Shown: positions 33,474-45,874, counted from the stretch's first letter. The stretch: 64,000 nucleotides of DNA from Pseudophaeomoniella oleicola (GCA_003868215.1 QWDQ01000005.1:558001-622000); one strand, 5' to 3'. A program made the numbers and translations. Notes: a model not told the origin generated them from the letters alone.

Positions 33474-34729
33474 CGTATAGAATCATCGAGGCCTATCGAC
33501 TGGGGGCTTTTCTTTCGGTTATGTATATCAATGACCATCTTCACGGCATGCATGATTACCCATATCGACTCTATATATGGGGCTCTTCACGACGCAGCCA
33601 CCATAACTGTACATGTATCTAATTCAGACCGTTGTTCTGCTCTGCTCCAACCATGACGGTGTGGTCCGGTCATCGCACACCTGCTCGTTTCCATCTCATT
33701 TCTTTCATATACTATGGCTTGCATAGACGACCGGCAGAGGTGAATGAACGCCACAGACTACGAAATGTTACAGACTTAGCATTAGACAATTTCAGTAAGG
33801 ATAGTAAAGTAAGCAAAACCTTGAGACTGAGCTGTAGCGGAGAGGGAGGTTGCTCGGGTGGGGTCTTGTGTATTGCTGGTCAAAGACTCCGGGGAAAGGC
33901 GGGACCCCCACTACTACGATACTACTACGATCGTACGTACTACGGTAGTAGAAGGAATGGGTCGAGGTATGAATCGCCCTCTGTGGTGGTGAGGTGGATT
34001 TGAATTGAACACCTGACAAGATGCAAGCTTGGCATCTCACCTTACCCTACCTAAGACACCTAAGGTAGGTATGAGATAGATGGTTGGCATCTACCTAGTT
34101 AATTACCTATCACCTATATGTGTCTTGGCCAATGTCTAGGTAGGCGTCCACATACCGCTTGGATTCTCACTACCATACGTCAGCTGGGCAGTCTGGGCCA
34201 TGAGCGGTACTGCAATCCAAGCGACTTCCATTGTCAGCAGCCCAAAGTGTGGTTCCGTCACTCGATTCCAATGGTGAAGGGGAAAGCCAACGTTTGCCAA
34301 TGTTTGCCAACAGCCCAAGACAAAGTAAAAGCTTCACAAAGGATCATCTTCCTGAACTCGGGGTACCGAGGATTCTTGGCTTCAAACGTGCCAGCAGATT
34401 CGCATTGGCACACCCCCATCTGTCTAATGTCGGTGACATGCCGTCTCCTTTTGATCTTGTTTTCACACTACAGGCCGTACACGCTGCATTTTACTATCGA
34501 CCTATATGACCCATCTTCCATTCCAATTCTCTGTTTTATTTCTACGTGTTTTTCTCCATCTGCTGGAGCGTAGATAGGGTGGGTAGTGCCGCTGCTGGAT
34601 AAAGGTACGGACACTTCGATGTCCTATGAACAAAGGAACGTTGATGGATGAGACCATCCTTCTATCCTCTGTCAAGACTTCTTTGCACACCAGGTTCGCT
34701 GTTTCACCTCAACATTGGCTACGGCTATC
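33474..34729. other. intergenic
   Basis: This is the 3' region of the C6 regulator and the promoter of the K+/H+ antiporter. It contains a cluster of ACTACGA/CGTAGTA repeats (33910-33952) and CCTAAGGTAGG-type sequence (34040-34075). No gene is supported. Confidence 0.55.
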
Positions 34730-37712
34730 ATGGAGATGGCTTCAATAATTACACACACCGTGACCACAACAGTGACCTCAGCTACATCAACCTCGACTGC
34801 GCGTGCACCTCCCCAAGGTGGTATTCTTGAGGGCGGCAACCCTTCCAGGTATGATTCAAGAAATCCTATCATCATCTTCATCATCCAGGTAGTATCAACC
34901 ACTCAGACTATGATAATACAGCACTGATGACAGCGTAGGCTGGGATAATCATCATTTTCTGCCGCATGCTCCACTATCCCCTTTCCAGATTGCGGCAGCC
35001 TCGGGTCATCGCAGAGGTCATCGGGGGTGTCCTTCTTGGGCCGTCGGTGATGGGACGGATCCCTGGCTTCCGGGATGCCATCTTTCCCAGCGCATCAATT
35101 CCAAATCTGACCTTAGCTGCCAATATTGGGCTTCTTTTGTTCTTATTCCTGGTTGGCCTAGAAGTAGACCTGCGGTATATGTTGAGCAATTGGAGGGTGG
35201 CTCTCAGTGTATCGGCAGCCGGAATGGCACTTCCATTCGGTCTGGGTTGTGCGATCGCGTATGGCTTGTACCACCAATTCAACGATGAGCCTGGTACTGA
35301 GCCTGTCAACTTCGGTACTTTCACACTCTTCATCGGGGTTGCGATGGCTATTACTGTGAGTCAAGTGGCAATAGTTATCCACTATCGGCTGATTGGTACA
35401 GGCTTTCCCAGTGCTATGTCGTATCCTGACCGAGCTAAAGTTGCTCTCAACTCCGGTCGGTGTTATTGTGCTCTCTGCAGGTGTAGGTAATGATGTCGTC
35501 GGATGGATTCTACTGGCGCTCTCTGTCGCCCTTGTCAATTCAGGCTCTGGCATAACCGCTCTCTGGGTTCTTCTTGTGGCAATAGGCTACACGCTGCTTG
35601 TAGCGTTTGCCATCAGGCCTGCCTTTCATTGGTATTTGAGAAAATCAGGAAGCCTCCAGAATGGGCCAACCCAAGGCGTCATGGCGCTCACCATCCTCTT
35701 AGCCTTAGCTTCAGCTTTCTTCACCGGCGTTATAGGAATACATCCTATTTTCGGTGCTTTCATAATCGGCCTTATTTGCCCTCATGAAGGAGGATTTGCA
35801 ATTAAAGTCACGGAAAAGCTTGAGGATCTGGTTTCTACACTGTTTTTGCCGCTTTATTTTGCCTTGTCTGGTCTCAGTACCAACTTGGGCCTGCTTGATA
35901 ATGGAATCACATGGGGATACGTCATTGCCATTATTGCTATCGCATTCTTTGCAAAGATCGCTGGAGGCACCCTGGCTTCCCGCTTGAACGGCCTTGTATG
36001 GAGAGAAAGCCTTACCATTGGCTGTCTGATGAGTTGCAAAGGTCTGGTTGAATTAATCGTCTTGGTGAGACTGAGAAAACACGGGAGTGCTCTGGCATTA
36101 CTGACATCCACAGAACATTGGTCTCAACGCGAGGATCCTGAGTACAAGGACCTTTACCATGTTCGTGGTCATGGCACTGGTGACGACATTTGCCACTACG
36201 CCTCTGACCACATGGCTATACCCTCCGTGGTATCAGAAGAAATTAGAGCTCTGGAAAAAAGGGGAGGTTGATTGGGATGGCAATCCGATCCTTCCCGAAG
36301 ATACCTCGAGTGACAGGGACCAAGACAACATGTCCCAGCGTGATGCCGTGCGCAGGCTCTTGATCTATCTGAGACTCGATGCTTTACCCGGTATCTTTAC
36401 GTTCGTCACGCTCCTCGGAGGAAGAGACGGTGTAGCAAGCGCTCCGAAATCACATCACACGTTGAGAAAGGAGAGCGATATCGGCGCTGAATTTCCTGAT
36501 GCTCTCAGACACCGACGCAATGCTCTTGAAGTCCACGGCCTCCGCCTTGTCGGTCTTACTGAACGCGAATCTTCTGTGATGCAAGTCTCCGAAATCCAAG
36601 AATATGCCAACCGCGATCCTGTAGTCAAGACGTTCCGCACATTCGGGCAATTCAACGACGTTGCGGTCGCTGGAAGCTTAGCTGTGGTACCAGAGAGGTC
36701 ATATACCGATACTCTTCTCAGCCGTGCCACTGACACATCGTCTGACCTCATATTTATCCCTTGGTCTGAAACCGGATCGATGAGTGAACATAACTCTCTC
36801 CATTTCCCGGATGCTGGGAAGGACCTGAAAGACCTAGAGGGCCCATACGCAACCTTTGTCGCATCGCTCTTTACATCACCAGCACCGATGAGCTCGAATA
36901 TTGCTATCTTTGTTGACCGAGGGTTCGGTGGTTCTCACGGTCCCACAAGAGATGTCCAAAGAGCCGTGAAGAGCCTTCAGCGTATGCATACGGGTCTCAG
37001 CATTCATGATGATCGGGAAAAGGCTACCCTCCCCAATTTAGATCACAGTCACCACGTTTTTGTGCCCTTCTTTGGCGGCGCAGACGACCATTTTGCCCTT
37101 CGATTTGCACTTCAATTGGCCAAGAATGAAAACGTCACCGTAACTGTTGCATATTTTGATATCGAGGAAGGACCAGAACAGACCGAACAACTGTCACCGT
37201 CCGCCACGCCTGCGATCCACACCCCGAAAAAGGAGATCCCTAACTCGATCGCCAGGCTCACTGGGGGCAAGTCGGGCAATGCATCCACCCACTCGCTCTC
37301 ATTTCCACGCAGCGTTACTGACAGATCCGATGACAGCTTCATCTTTGTCACCGCCCGTGACACTCTCTCCTCTGACCTCAAAGAGCGCGTCATCTTCAAC
37401 ACTCACAAGATCTCTACAACATCTTTCACTGATATCTTTGACTTGGTACTCACAAACGTCACAGAAGACGTTGGTCTAAATGCATTCAGCTCGGGCGATT
37501 TGGTGATAGTGGGGCGAGGCAGAGTCAATGACCACAGTGCAGGGCCGGCTGATGAACTGAGTAAATGCTTTGGCACTGTGGGTTCCAAGATATTGGAAGC
37601 GGGGAATGCGATCAAGGCCAGTCTTCTGATTGTTAAGGCTAGAGATGGGAATGGGGAGAGCGGTAGCAGTCGCGAAGGAGGCAAGGGAAACATTATCGTG
37701 GATATTGCATAG
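34730..37712 (+). CDS. KHA1: K+/H+ antiporter, CPA2/Kha1-type
   Basis: Four exons, 34730-34888, 34939-35355, 35402-36064 and 36114-37712, with introns of 50, 46 and 49 bp and intact frames, give 945 residues. The N-terminal block GGNPSRYDSRNPIIIFIIQ joins AGIIIIFCRMLHYPLSRLRQP across intron 1, as in Kha1 and its fungal relatives. About twelve membrane segments follow, with RVIAEVIGGVLLGPS and FLVGLEVDLRY, then SCKGLVELIVL joined to NIGLNARILSTRTF at intron 3. The C-terminal half (about residues 450-945) is soluble and resembles the nucleotide-binding/universal-stress-like region of CPA2 exporters. It is likely an intracellular (Golgi or endosomal) K+/H+ exchanger by comparison with yeast. An ATG two codons downstream (34736) is an alternative start. 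Confidence 0.92.
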
Positions 37713-39250
37713 TAGAACTCTCGGGACTGTATCATCCCTGAATCATCCCAGAAATCATACAGCTCAAGCACCTAAGTCATCTCGTTCGGACAGCAATTCG
37801 GAGTCTCAAAGGCGGTGTGCTCTCCTGGATCTTAGCACATCAATAACCCACGCTCGGATACTCAATGATCTTGCTTCTCAATTACCCTCTGCGTACACAG
37901 GTACATGCTAATGAACGCTAAGGCACAAGCAACTCGTTTAATGTATTGCACCAGCACCAACAACCAGGGTCGACAGAACGAGAGAATGAGGAAAGCTCAG
38001 GCCAGTGAGTCCTGCGTCTGAGGCAAGTGAGGGCGGGGGGGACCACGTGGTTGCATGTGTCGGTAAGTAATCTTCCATGATACTGTACGGAGGTCACCAC
38101 CCCGGCATCTACCGTCTGTTGCCATTAGTAAAGGGAATTAGGGGATAAATCAAGGTACGTTAATTGGATTATCACCTAGATTCCTAGATAGGTAGATAGA
38201 TAAAACGAGCTCGTATAGAGTCTTTAGCTGCAGGTTGATATGCCTGTACGTGTCCCTAGGGCTCCTGACAGTCGAGGGACGGTGAACGAGTATGGCTCGA
38301 TGGCTCGATGAATTAATACTCTGACTGGTTAATGAAGGGCCGACCTAGCTTTGATTGTACTTCAAATGTGGTGATGATATTAAGGGTCTCGAAGGGATCT
38401 GCTCCTCAGTCGTCTCTTCCCTTGTTTAAGGTCTCGGTAATTGACACATACTACGTAGTATATCAGATCTCATATATGAGTTGTGTGGAGGGGTTACGGA
38501 CTGCGAGAAGTGATCGACTCGTATCAGCTACTACGGAGCACATATCGTTACCTAAAGGTACAACTAACCTACCTCCTTTACTGTACCTTACGGAGGAGAC
38601 AACATCGTGCTCTATAATAACGACTTGACCTTTGCTTCCTTCTAAAAATTTCCTCATCTTTCATCCATGCTTCGGGAAACCCCTTTGTCTATTGCTGAGT
38701 CTTCAATTGGCTTAGCCCAGATCATTGCATTGGTAGGGGAACGTCTCATGTTCGATGGTATTCGTACCTCGTATATACAGACGTATACAGTAGTGCAGTG
38801 CTACAAGATACGAACCTTATCAAAAAAAGGGGAAAACTTCCACACCGCATAAATTGCTACAGTGTGTCGTCCCAGTTTCCAATGACCCGTGCTTTCGCTC
38901 TTTGCTGTTGTCATTGCAAAGGATTTATCTGACTTTCCAGCCGTGCTACAGCTGCAGCCACAGCTACAGCTACAGGACAATAGCTGGAAAACCTAATCGC
39001 TGTATCCGCGGACACAACGAACAGCTGCCGAACAAGCTACAGTACATCTACATCTAGACGCGTCGCAACCTCCACTCTCTAAATAAAATCAAGCGTTTCC
39101 TGTTCTCGCAGTCGAGCACCACAGAGAGACAGTGACATTACTCGCAGTACTGCATAGTACGACTAACGGATCGCCAATACCAATGCCCTGAAACAATCAA
39201 AGCTCCACTTTTCCCACCTATTCCCACCTTGCGTTGTGGGCTGGGACACC
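37713..39250. other. intergenic
   Basis: About 1.5 kb between two plus-strand genes. It contains a 14-bp TACGTA-centred palindrome and an imperfect CTACAGCTGCAGCCACAG-type repeat at about 38944-38973. No gene is supported. Confidence 0.6.
38448..38461. repeat. ATACTACGTAGTAT palindrome
   Basis: A 14-bp perfect inverted repeat, identical to the one at 395-408 and sharing 17 bp (CATACTACGTAGTATAT) with it. Confidence 0.75.
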
Positions 39251-40908
39251 ATGGCTGTTCAATCGCTATCGAAAACCCATTCGACACCCTCATTAGATAT
39301 AAATGGCAATACAATAAGAGGGAGACCGACGAATATGGATTCAGAGAAAGTCGACCCGGAATCCCGCTCCAGCGATGTTCGCGTACACACTACCACGTTC
39401 CCGTCGCAGAAAATGGTGATGCCGAGATGGAGGACCATGGGAAAGGGAAAGGAAAAGAGTACCTTAGCATTGGTTTGCGTATGGCTCGTCGAGCACCAGA
39501 TCGGTCGGTTCCCCCTCTTGCCCGTGCAATTTTCGATTGGATCAGCTGCTAACATCAATCTACTTCAGGCATTGCGGTACATCTCCTCTCGTTACTGTTC
39601 TTCACTCACCTCTGCTTTCCGCGGGCGCGCCATCACACCCAAAAGTTTTTCAGCATTTCTTACTACAATTCCGAGACGAACAGGTTTGCATTGGGTTGGA
39701 ATGATATCTTTTTCGTCTTCTTCTGGATTATTGTCTTCACGGGGCTACGATGTGTAACGATGGATTACCTGCTTATTCCGCTGGCGGAGAAGGCTGGCCT
39801 ACGAAAGAAAAAGATACAAACGAGGTTTGCAGAACAGGCATGGATCCTACTGTATCCTGGAGCCTCCTGGCTGTGTGGAATGGTGAGCTTTGCCCTCCCC
39901 ACCCCCCACGTCTGATCGTTTCGCACTGACATTAGTATACAGTATATATTCTATAACTCCTCATATTGGCTCGATCTGGCCCAGCTTTGGGTGAATTATC
40001 CAACTCGCGAAATGCCGGGCCTAACAAAGTGGTATTACTTGGTCCAATTCGCCTACTGGCTTCAACAAATAGTGGTCGTCAATATCGAAGAACGTCGCAA
40101 AGATCACTGGCAAATGTTCACCCATCATATCATTACCTGTGTTCTTATTTTTACCTCTTACGGCTATCACCAATCCGCTGTGGGCAACGTTATTCTTTGC
40201 TTGATGGATGTGGCTGATCTCTTCCTCCCGCTTGCGAAAGTTCTCAAATATCTCAAATACAAGACCATCTGTGATATCACGTTTGGCGTTTTCATGATAA
40301 CGTGGTTCGTCACACGCCACATCTTCTACGTGGTGGTATGCTGGAGCATCTTTGTCGATCTACCTCGTGGCACGACTTATGGCTGCTACCGTGGTTCAGA
40401 TAAAAATCTATCAGGCCCGTATCCTGTACCTAACGACTGGGACCATCTGATTCAACCTTTCTACGACCCTGAGGGTTTCGTCTGCATGAATGACAACATT
40501 CGCCTCTGCTTCTTGGGTCTTCTCATCGCCCTTCAAGGACTCCTTCTGATTTGGTTCTACATAATCCTTAAGGTCGCTTATAGAGTCATCCGGGGTCAAG
40601 GGGCTAACGACGCACGCTCCGAAGACGAAGACACAGATGAAGACTCGGAAGAGACGAAGACGCCGGAATTGGAGAAAGTCCCCGAACCAACCCTACAGCC
40701 GGCGTTCATCGAACAGGAAGTCGGGGTCGAAGACCTCGCCAAACCATCCTCCAAGACGGCGAGAAGTTCCGGTGCCGGTAACGCTGGCGGTAGCGGTCGA
40801 CGAAGCAAAAAGAATGAAACGGGAAATGCCGCAACGACAGGAGTTAGTTTGATCCCTGGCGACCGTAAGGAGTTACTGGGAAGAATTGGGTGTGATAAAG
40901 GATCATGA
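39251..40908 (+). CDS. LAG1: ceramide synthase (Lag1/Lac1, TLC domain)
   Basis: Three exons, 39251-39503, 39569-39882 and 39943-40908, give 510 residues. Intron 1 (65 bp) has an unusual GTCGGT donor but a perfect GCTAAC branch and CAG acceptor; intron 2 is 60 bp. The TLC domain spans about residues 140-400. It contains the Lag1p motif with the double histidine (MFTHHIITCVLIF) and the paired aspartates (CLMDVADLF). Several membrane helices are visible, and the C-terminal tail is acidic then basic. The enzyme N-acylates sphingoid bases with acyl-CoA in the endoplasmic reticulum. Fungi usually keep two paralogues with different acyl-chain preferences (LagA and BarA in Aspergillus); which one this is cannot be told from sequence alone. 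Confidence 0.93.
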
Positions 40909-41501
40909 ATTTTTTGTTTTTCTATTTGAAGAGGTGCTTTGCTTTTTTTTTTCTTTTTTCTTTCTCTGCCGTGGTATGTCTTGTTTTTTTTCCCCTTTGC
41001 CGCCTGCCCTTTGGGCCTTCGAAAGCGAATAGAAAAGAGATTATGAAGTCCTGCGGGGGAAAAAAAAAGCCTCGCGGACCTACCAATCCAGCTCTCGTGG
41101 TTTTTGTCGTCTTTTTTTCCTCATTAGATACCTCGGTGCCTTATGTACCTACGTAACCTAACTAACCTACCTCCTAACGAAGGTACACACATTCCTTTTT
41201 TTTCTCTCTTATCCTCGGATCTCTCTCGATCCCTCAAAACCCATCCAACGAAAAATCCAAAAACCCTAACATCACAATTATCAATTCCGGGGGGGTTTTT
41301 TTTTTAACAAACAACATACAAATGAATTAATGTAGGGGTTGTTTCGCATTCGCTGGTATAGAGTAGATGAGATTAGAGAGCGTGAGAGAGAGAGAGAGAC
41401 AAAGAGGGGGGGGGGGAAAGGTATTGATGCTCCTCCAACAACCACATTTGGAATGGTCTATGTAGACATCGGAAAGTACCTAATTATATGTGTAGAGACG
41501 T

Positions 41502-41525
41502 AAAGAAAGAAAGAAAGAAAGAAAG
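41502..41525. repeat. (AAAG)n tetranucleotide array
   Basis: About six AAAG units in the 3' region between convergent genes. Confidence 0.85.
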
Positions 41526-41680
41526 AGAGAAGAGAAGAAGCACATATATATATATATAAACGGGCATACACAGCAGGAGAGAAAAAAAAGGGACATATCC
41601 TTGTTTCGCTTTTTTGTTTTTTTGTTTTACTTCTCTTTTTCTTTTTTTCGTATGGGAACTATTTGGAATATCTACCTAGA

Positions 41681-41730
41681 TACATACATACATACATACA
41701 TACATACATACATACATACATACATACATA
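41681..41730. repeat. (TACA)n tetranucleotide array
   Basis: About twelve perfect TACA units, immediately followed by CCTAAGGCCTAAGGTAGG and then GGTATGTA-type repeats up to about 41772. Confidence 0.92.
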
Positions 41731-41860
41731 CCTAAGGCCTAAGGTAGGTAGGTATGTAGGTATGTAGGTATGATGTACGTTACTTGACTAAAGTCTTGAC
41801 GTGGCTCGGTTGAGGTCTGCTGGTGACAAGGTTGGAAAGTGGGGAGGGGGGTTTTGATTG

Positions 41861-41892
41861 GGGAGGAGGAGGAGGAGGAGGAGGAGGAGGAG
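41861..41892. repeat. (GGA)n trinucleotide array
   Basis: About ten GGA units, 220 bp downstream of the stop codon of the minus-strand WD40 gene. Confidence 0.9.
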
Positions 41893-42111
41893 CGTGGACG
41901 ATGGGCGGTGTGTGTCGTGGTGAGGGTTTGGTTGGAGAGGGGAGATGCTGGAGGAGGAGTCGAGGCAGGTGTCTTGTGTTTCTTTTTAACCTGTTCTTTT
42001 GTTCTCTCCCTGAGGCCCTACGTTACTGTGCAGCGGCCACTGGTTCAACGTCTCAGAATGATCCCTTGCTTGTCCCTTCGTTTGTCAAGTGACTGGTTTC
42101 CAAGTCCAGGT

Positions 42112-43355
42112 TCATCTCCAAAGACCGTAGACACCCTTACAACCCTTCCACAACTTGATCGTCCCATCCTCACTACCGGTCGCGTACAGATTGCCATCTG
42201 GACTCCAAGCGATGCTCCATACTGGTCCGTGGTGACCCTTCTGCACCTCCAATTCCGTCTGCGTATCATGATCGTTCCAGTCGTATTGTCGAACCCAGAA
42301 ATCATCCTTGCCACCCGTGACGATTCGACTTGCTTCCAGATTTACAGACACGCTTGCGACTTCGTACGGTACTTTCATCGTTTTTACCAACGTGCCGGGG
42401 CGCGATCCATCGAAGAAGTAAACATCCTTTCCGGCCGCGACGCTGAGAATCCCTGTGTCGGAGGAGTCTTTGCCCGAAACATCCAATTCGCAAGAACCGA
42501 TTGGAGAGGCGGTCGTAAATTCGGCGATAGGACGTTGGGATCGAAGGTCCCACCATCGGAGAGTCTGGTCTTCGGCAGCAGTGGTAAGAATATTGTAGTC
42601 ACGATTCCAGACTATCGATTTTATAGTAGCCGTGTGAACCCCAGGACCAACTTCAAGGCCATCTGTGGCAGGGATGGTCGAGCCAGAAGATGGAGTTGGG
42701 GTAGAGCTACCGTTGGTGTCTAGAGCAGAGGTACCGGTCCGAGTAAGGTCAAAGATGCGAAGTTTCTTTTCGTGACCACCTGTGGCGAGAATATTGGGAT
42801 GCTTTTGCATGGGGAAGCACACCGCCCGGACTATATGATTGTGCTGAAGGGTGTGAAGACATTCACCAGTATGAGTGTCCCACACTTTACTATAAGGGGA
42901 GGTTAATGCTGATAGAGGGTAATGGGAGCTCCAGACGCTACATACGCTGTGAAATCAGCCGCACCGGTTGCAGCAATTGTTGCATCTTCTGCTATCCTTG
43001 AAGACCAAACTGCACCTTTATGACCAATGAAAGTGCCAATCCTGGACAGAAGTTAGCAGAGAACATCGACTTCATACAGTTGAGTTATACCAATCTCCTG
43101 TGACACCATCACGTAGCATAGGATTATTGTCTGCAATAATCTGTCAGACAAGGTAGCGTCTCAACTTTTATACATACGTACCTTTACAAGCAGAGACGAG
43201 ATAGTATTGATCATCCTCAACAAGTCCTGAGAAGTGTAAATGGGTGACCGGTCTGGAGTGACCGTGACATGTCAAGGGAACAACTTTGTCTGTCGATCAG
43301 AGTCAGTCCTGGAAGCATCTTTTCACACTTTCAAGAGGGCCATACCTGAAGCCAT
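42112..43355 (-). CDS. WD40 protein, STRAP-like
   Basis: Five exons, 43346-43355, 43182-43289, 43091-43130, 42946-43041 and 42112-42889, with introns of 49-56 bp and frame continuity throughout, give 343 residues. The first coding exon is only 10 nt. The product is a seven-blade WD40 propeller with [42 protein letters not shown] and [12 protein letters not shown]. It ends in YGLW, as does the human serine/threonine-kinase-receptor-associated protein STRAP/UNRIP, which works with the SMN complex and RNA-binding partners. The fungal orthologue is little studied; a scaffold role in RNA metabolism is likely. eIF3i is the nearest alternative family, but the N-terminus and C-terminus fit STRAP better. 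Confidence 0.88.
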
Positions 43356-44395
43356 GTTGCATAAAAGGAAGGTAAAGCGGTTAATTCATAGATCCTAAGA
43401 GGCCAGAAAACGTCGTCGTCGTCGCAATGTGTGGCTCTGGAATAAGAACGAGAGGATGCCCCGCCAAGCACCAGTTGATGGAAGTCCGTTGTCAAGAGAA
43501 TATAGGAATAAAGGAAAATACGGGCTGATCAAGCAAAGAGGGTATCTCAAGTCATAATCTCATAAGCACTGGAGATATTATTTAGAAGAAGTGCGAGTCT
43601 CAAACGCCTTACGCGCAAGGTTTCAACGAGTGAAGTTGAAGCCAGTTTCACCGTTTTCCGCCCTGGGAAATTTACAGTCACAAAATCACTGTCGACATTC
43701 CCCGCAATCTGATAAAGGGATCGACTATCCCTAAACCGGCCTTTATATTACAGAATACCAATACCAGATACCTTATACATGAGATATATTTTTGAACATC
43801 AGCAGCTACAGAAGCGTATAGGAGAGAGGGTTAGACGATGGCCCTGAGTATTGTAGTCGGTCTACGAGTACACATTTCATCTCCCACATCTCGGAGCAAC
43901 AGATTACGAGTACTCCTCGCTAAGCTACACGAGGTATTGCTGCGAGGAGACAGAAGCATGAGCAGCGAGAACGTATAGCATGACACCATTGACAACAATA
44001 ATGATTGTATATTTTTTGCACTGTAGTTCGGTTGTTATATCACAGGAGTATTATGGAATTGGTACTCGATAATTATATACAATAGAAGCCAATTGCTCAC
44101 ATCCCTAATGTTAGACCTCATTGCAAGGACGCGGCTAAGTCAAAAGGCAAAGCTTGATTATTCGGAGGCAGCCACCCAAAGGCGACGCGCGATCTAAGCT
44201 AATTGCTCATTCAAACATTTCCCTAAATGCCTACCATCTTACCACCAACCACCTACCATACCTACCTACTCAGCACCAGCGACACACAAGTGCACCCCAC
44301 CATTGCATGCACATAGGAGTCCATTGTCTTCTTGCACTACATCCTCGTCTACAGTTTCTTCTTAGAACCTCTGTTACCGCATCCGAAACCGAAAG
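43356..44395. other. intergenic between divergent genes
   Basis: This is the shared upstream region of the WD40 protein (minus) and YRA1 (plus). No gene or RNA was recognised. A run of CCTACC-type sequence occurs at about 44228-44270. Confidence 0.6.
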
Positions 44396-45874
44396 ATGGA
44401 CCGCAGTTTAGACGAGATCGTCGCAGAGCGACATGTAAGACCAATTACGGTTGCTGCCTTCCTCTGGCTGACAATAGGTTGCAGCCGTCAACTAGTCGAA
44501 GCAGACGCCCACCGCCCCGTAGGAACAACTATCCTCGTGATGGGGTCAGAAAGGTATGCTGTCGTTGATCTCAGCGCTAGACTTGGGCCGGCTGACGTGT
44601 CTTATTAGGTCCGATGTCTCCTCCTCCTTCCATAACGTATCCTCAAGGCTAGAGCACATTCCATTTTGCTGTGCCGACATGCACTCCAAGTCCGCTCTTA
44701 GTCGCCTATCATTAAAAACAGCAACATGACTCCGACGACATGGCTAACCTTTACCCTCGCGGTTGTTAACAACAGTCTACAAGAGAAGACCGAGCAGACT
44801 TAGACAGGTGGGCTGCTACTGTTCCTGGAGAAGTTATAGGATGGACCGACTAATGAGGCTAAACAGTGACTGGGTCCATGACCGTTTTGATGATGACCGA
44901 GACAGTGCGACTCCATCTGCTGCGATGTCTTGCTCAGTGCTCATATATGGCAGGTCAACGACCTCCCCGAGGTGGTCGCAATCGCCGAGACGATCATGGC
45001 GACAGAGCCAGACTATCCCCCGAAGGAGAGACGTAAGACTACAGAGCTGCGACAAGCACTCACATGAAGCTGACCCATACAGAACGGCGAAAGTACGAGT
45101 TGATAACCTGCACTGGGAGTTGACGGAAGACGATTTGACGGTACGTTCCAACCTCTGCCCTAGGGTTTCGAGGGAACCCTGTGAACTCATAATCATATGT
45201 AGGATCTCTTCGAGCGAATAGCACCTGTGGAGGACCTGAAACTCACCTACGATCGTGCTGGTCGTTCCAACGGTACTGCTTATGTCACTTACGGCCGCGT
45301 CACGGATGCCAAGGCTGCAATTCGCGAGTTCGACGGAGCGAATGCGAAAGGACAACCGATCAGACTTACACTCCTCCCATCAGCTCCGTCTGGGGGCCGT
45401 GGCAGAGGACAGAATCCCTTCTTGAGCGACCGTGTTGAAAGACCGGCTCGCAGCCTCTTCGACCGTATAGAGCGACCCAGAAGTGCGAGTCCGGGTGGGG
45501 AGGGCTATGGCTCTGAACGACCAAGACGCCGCGGTCTCCCTAGAGAGCGAAGAAATGATGGAAGACTTGCACCAGAGGGAATTGACCGCTATGTGCCTGG
45601 TCAGAGTAACCGCAGCCCGGTCAGACGCGGTCGCGGTGATGGAGGAAGACGTCCTGGTCAGCGAAGGGATGAGCGGAAGCCTACCGATGACAAGGGTAGA
45701 AAACTGGTTGGTGGTAGACCAAGAATGACACAAGAGGAGCTTGATGCAGAGATGGCGGATTATTGGAAGGGAGCTGAGCATACCAATGGCGCGGATAATG
45801 CTGCCACTGAAGCTGCACCTGCAGCGGAGACGGCCCCAGCTGCGGTCGTTGATGATATTGATATGATCGAATAG
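44396..45874 (+). CDS. YRA1: mRNA export factor, Yra1/ALYREF (TREX adaptor)
   Basis: Seven exons (44396-44434, 44485-44553, 44776-44807, 44867-44904, 44954-45032, 45083-45140, 45203-45874) give 328 residues. Exons 3 and 4 are only 32 and 38 nt. Intron 2 is 222 bp; the others are 49-62 bp. The N-terminal UAP56/Sub2-binding motif MDRSLDEIVAER is clear. An Arg-rich region and the DSDWVHDRFDDDRDS block follow. A single RRM starts at KVRVDNLHWELTEDDL (about residues 89-104) and contains RSNGTAYVTY. An Arg/Gly-rich tail and an acidic end complete the protein. It couples transcription and splicing to nuclear export of mRNA. A conserved C-terminal Sub2-binding box is not obvious. Splice choices rest on frame and on remembered fungal orthologues. 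Confidence 0.9.

Larger units (their letters stand above)
40909..42111. other. intergenic between convergent genes, rich in simple repeats
   Basis: These are 3' regions of LAG1 and the WD40 gene. The sequence is dominated by T tracts, GA, AAAG, TACA and GGA arrays and CCTAAGGTAGGTA-type repeats. No gene is supported. Confidence 0.65.

Noticed and set aside
34118-34573. 151-codon frame upstream of KHA1
   Set aside because: No motif, no sensible start context and irregular composition; it lies in the promoter region.
41839-42723. 294-codon plus-strand frame overlapping the STRAP-like gene
   Set aside because: It begins in the GGA repeat and then runs antisense to conserved WD40 blades.
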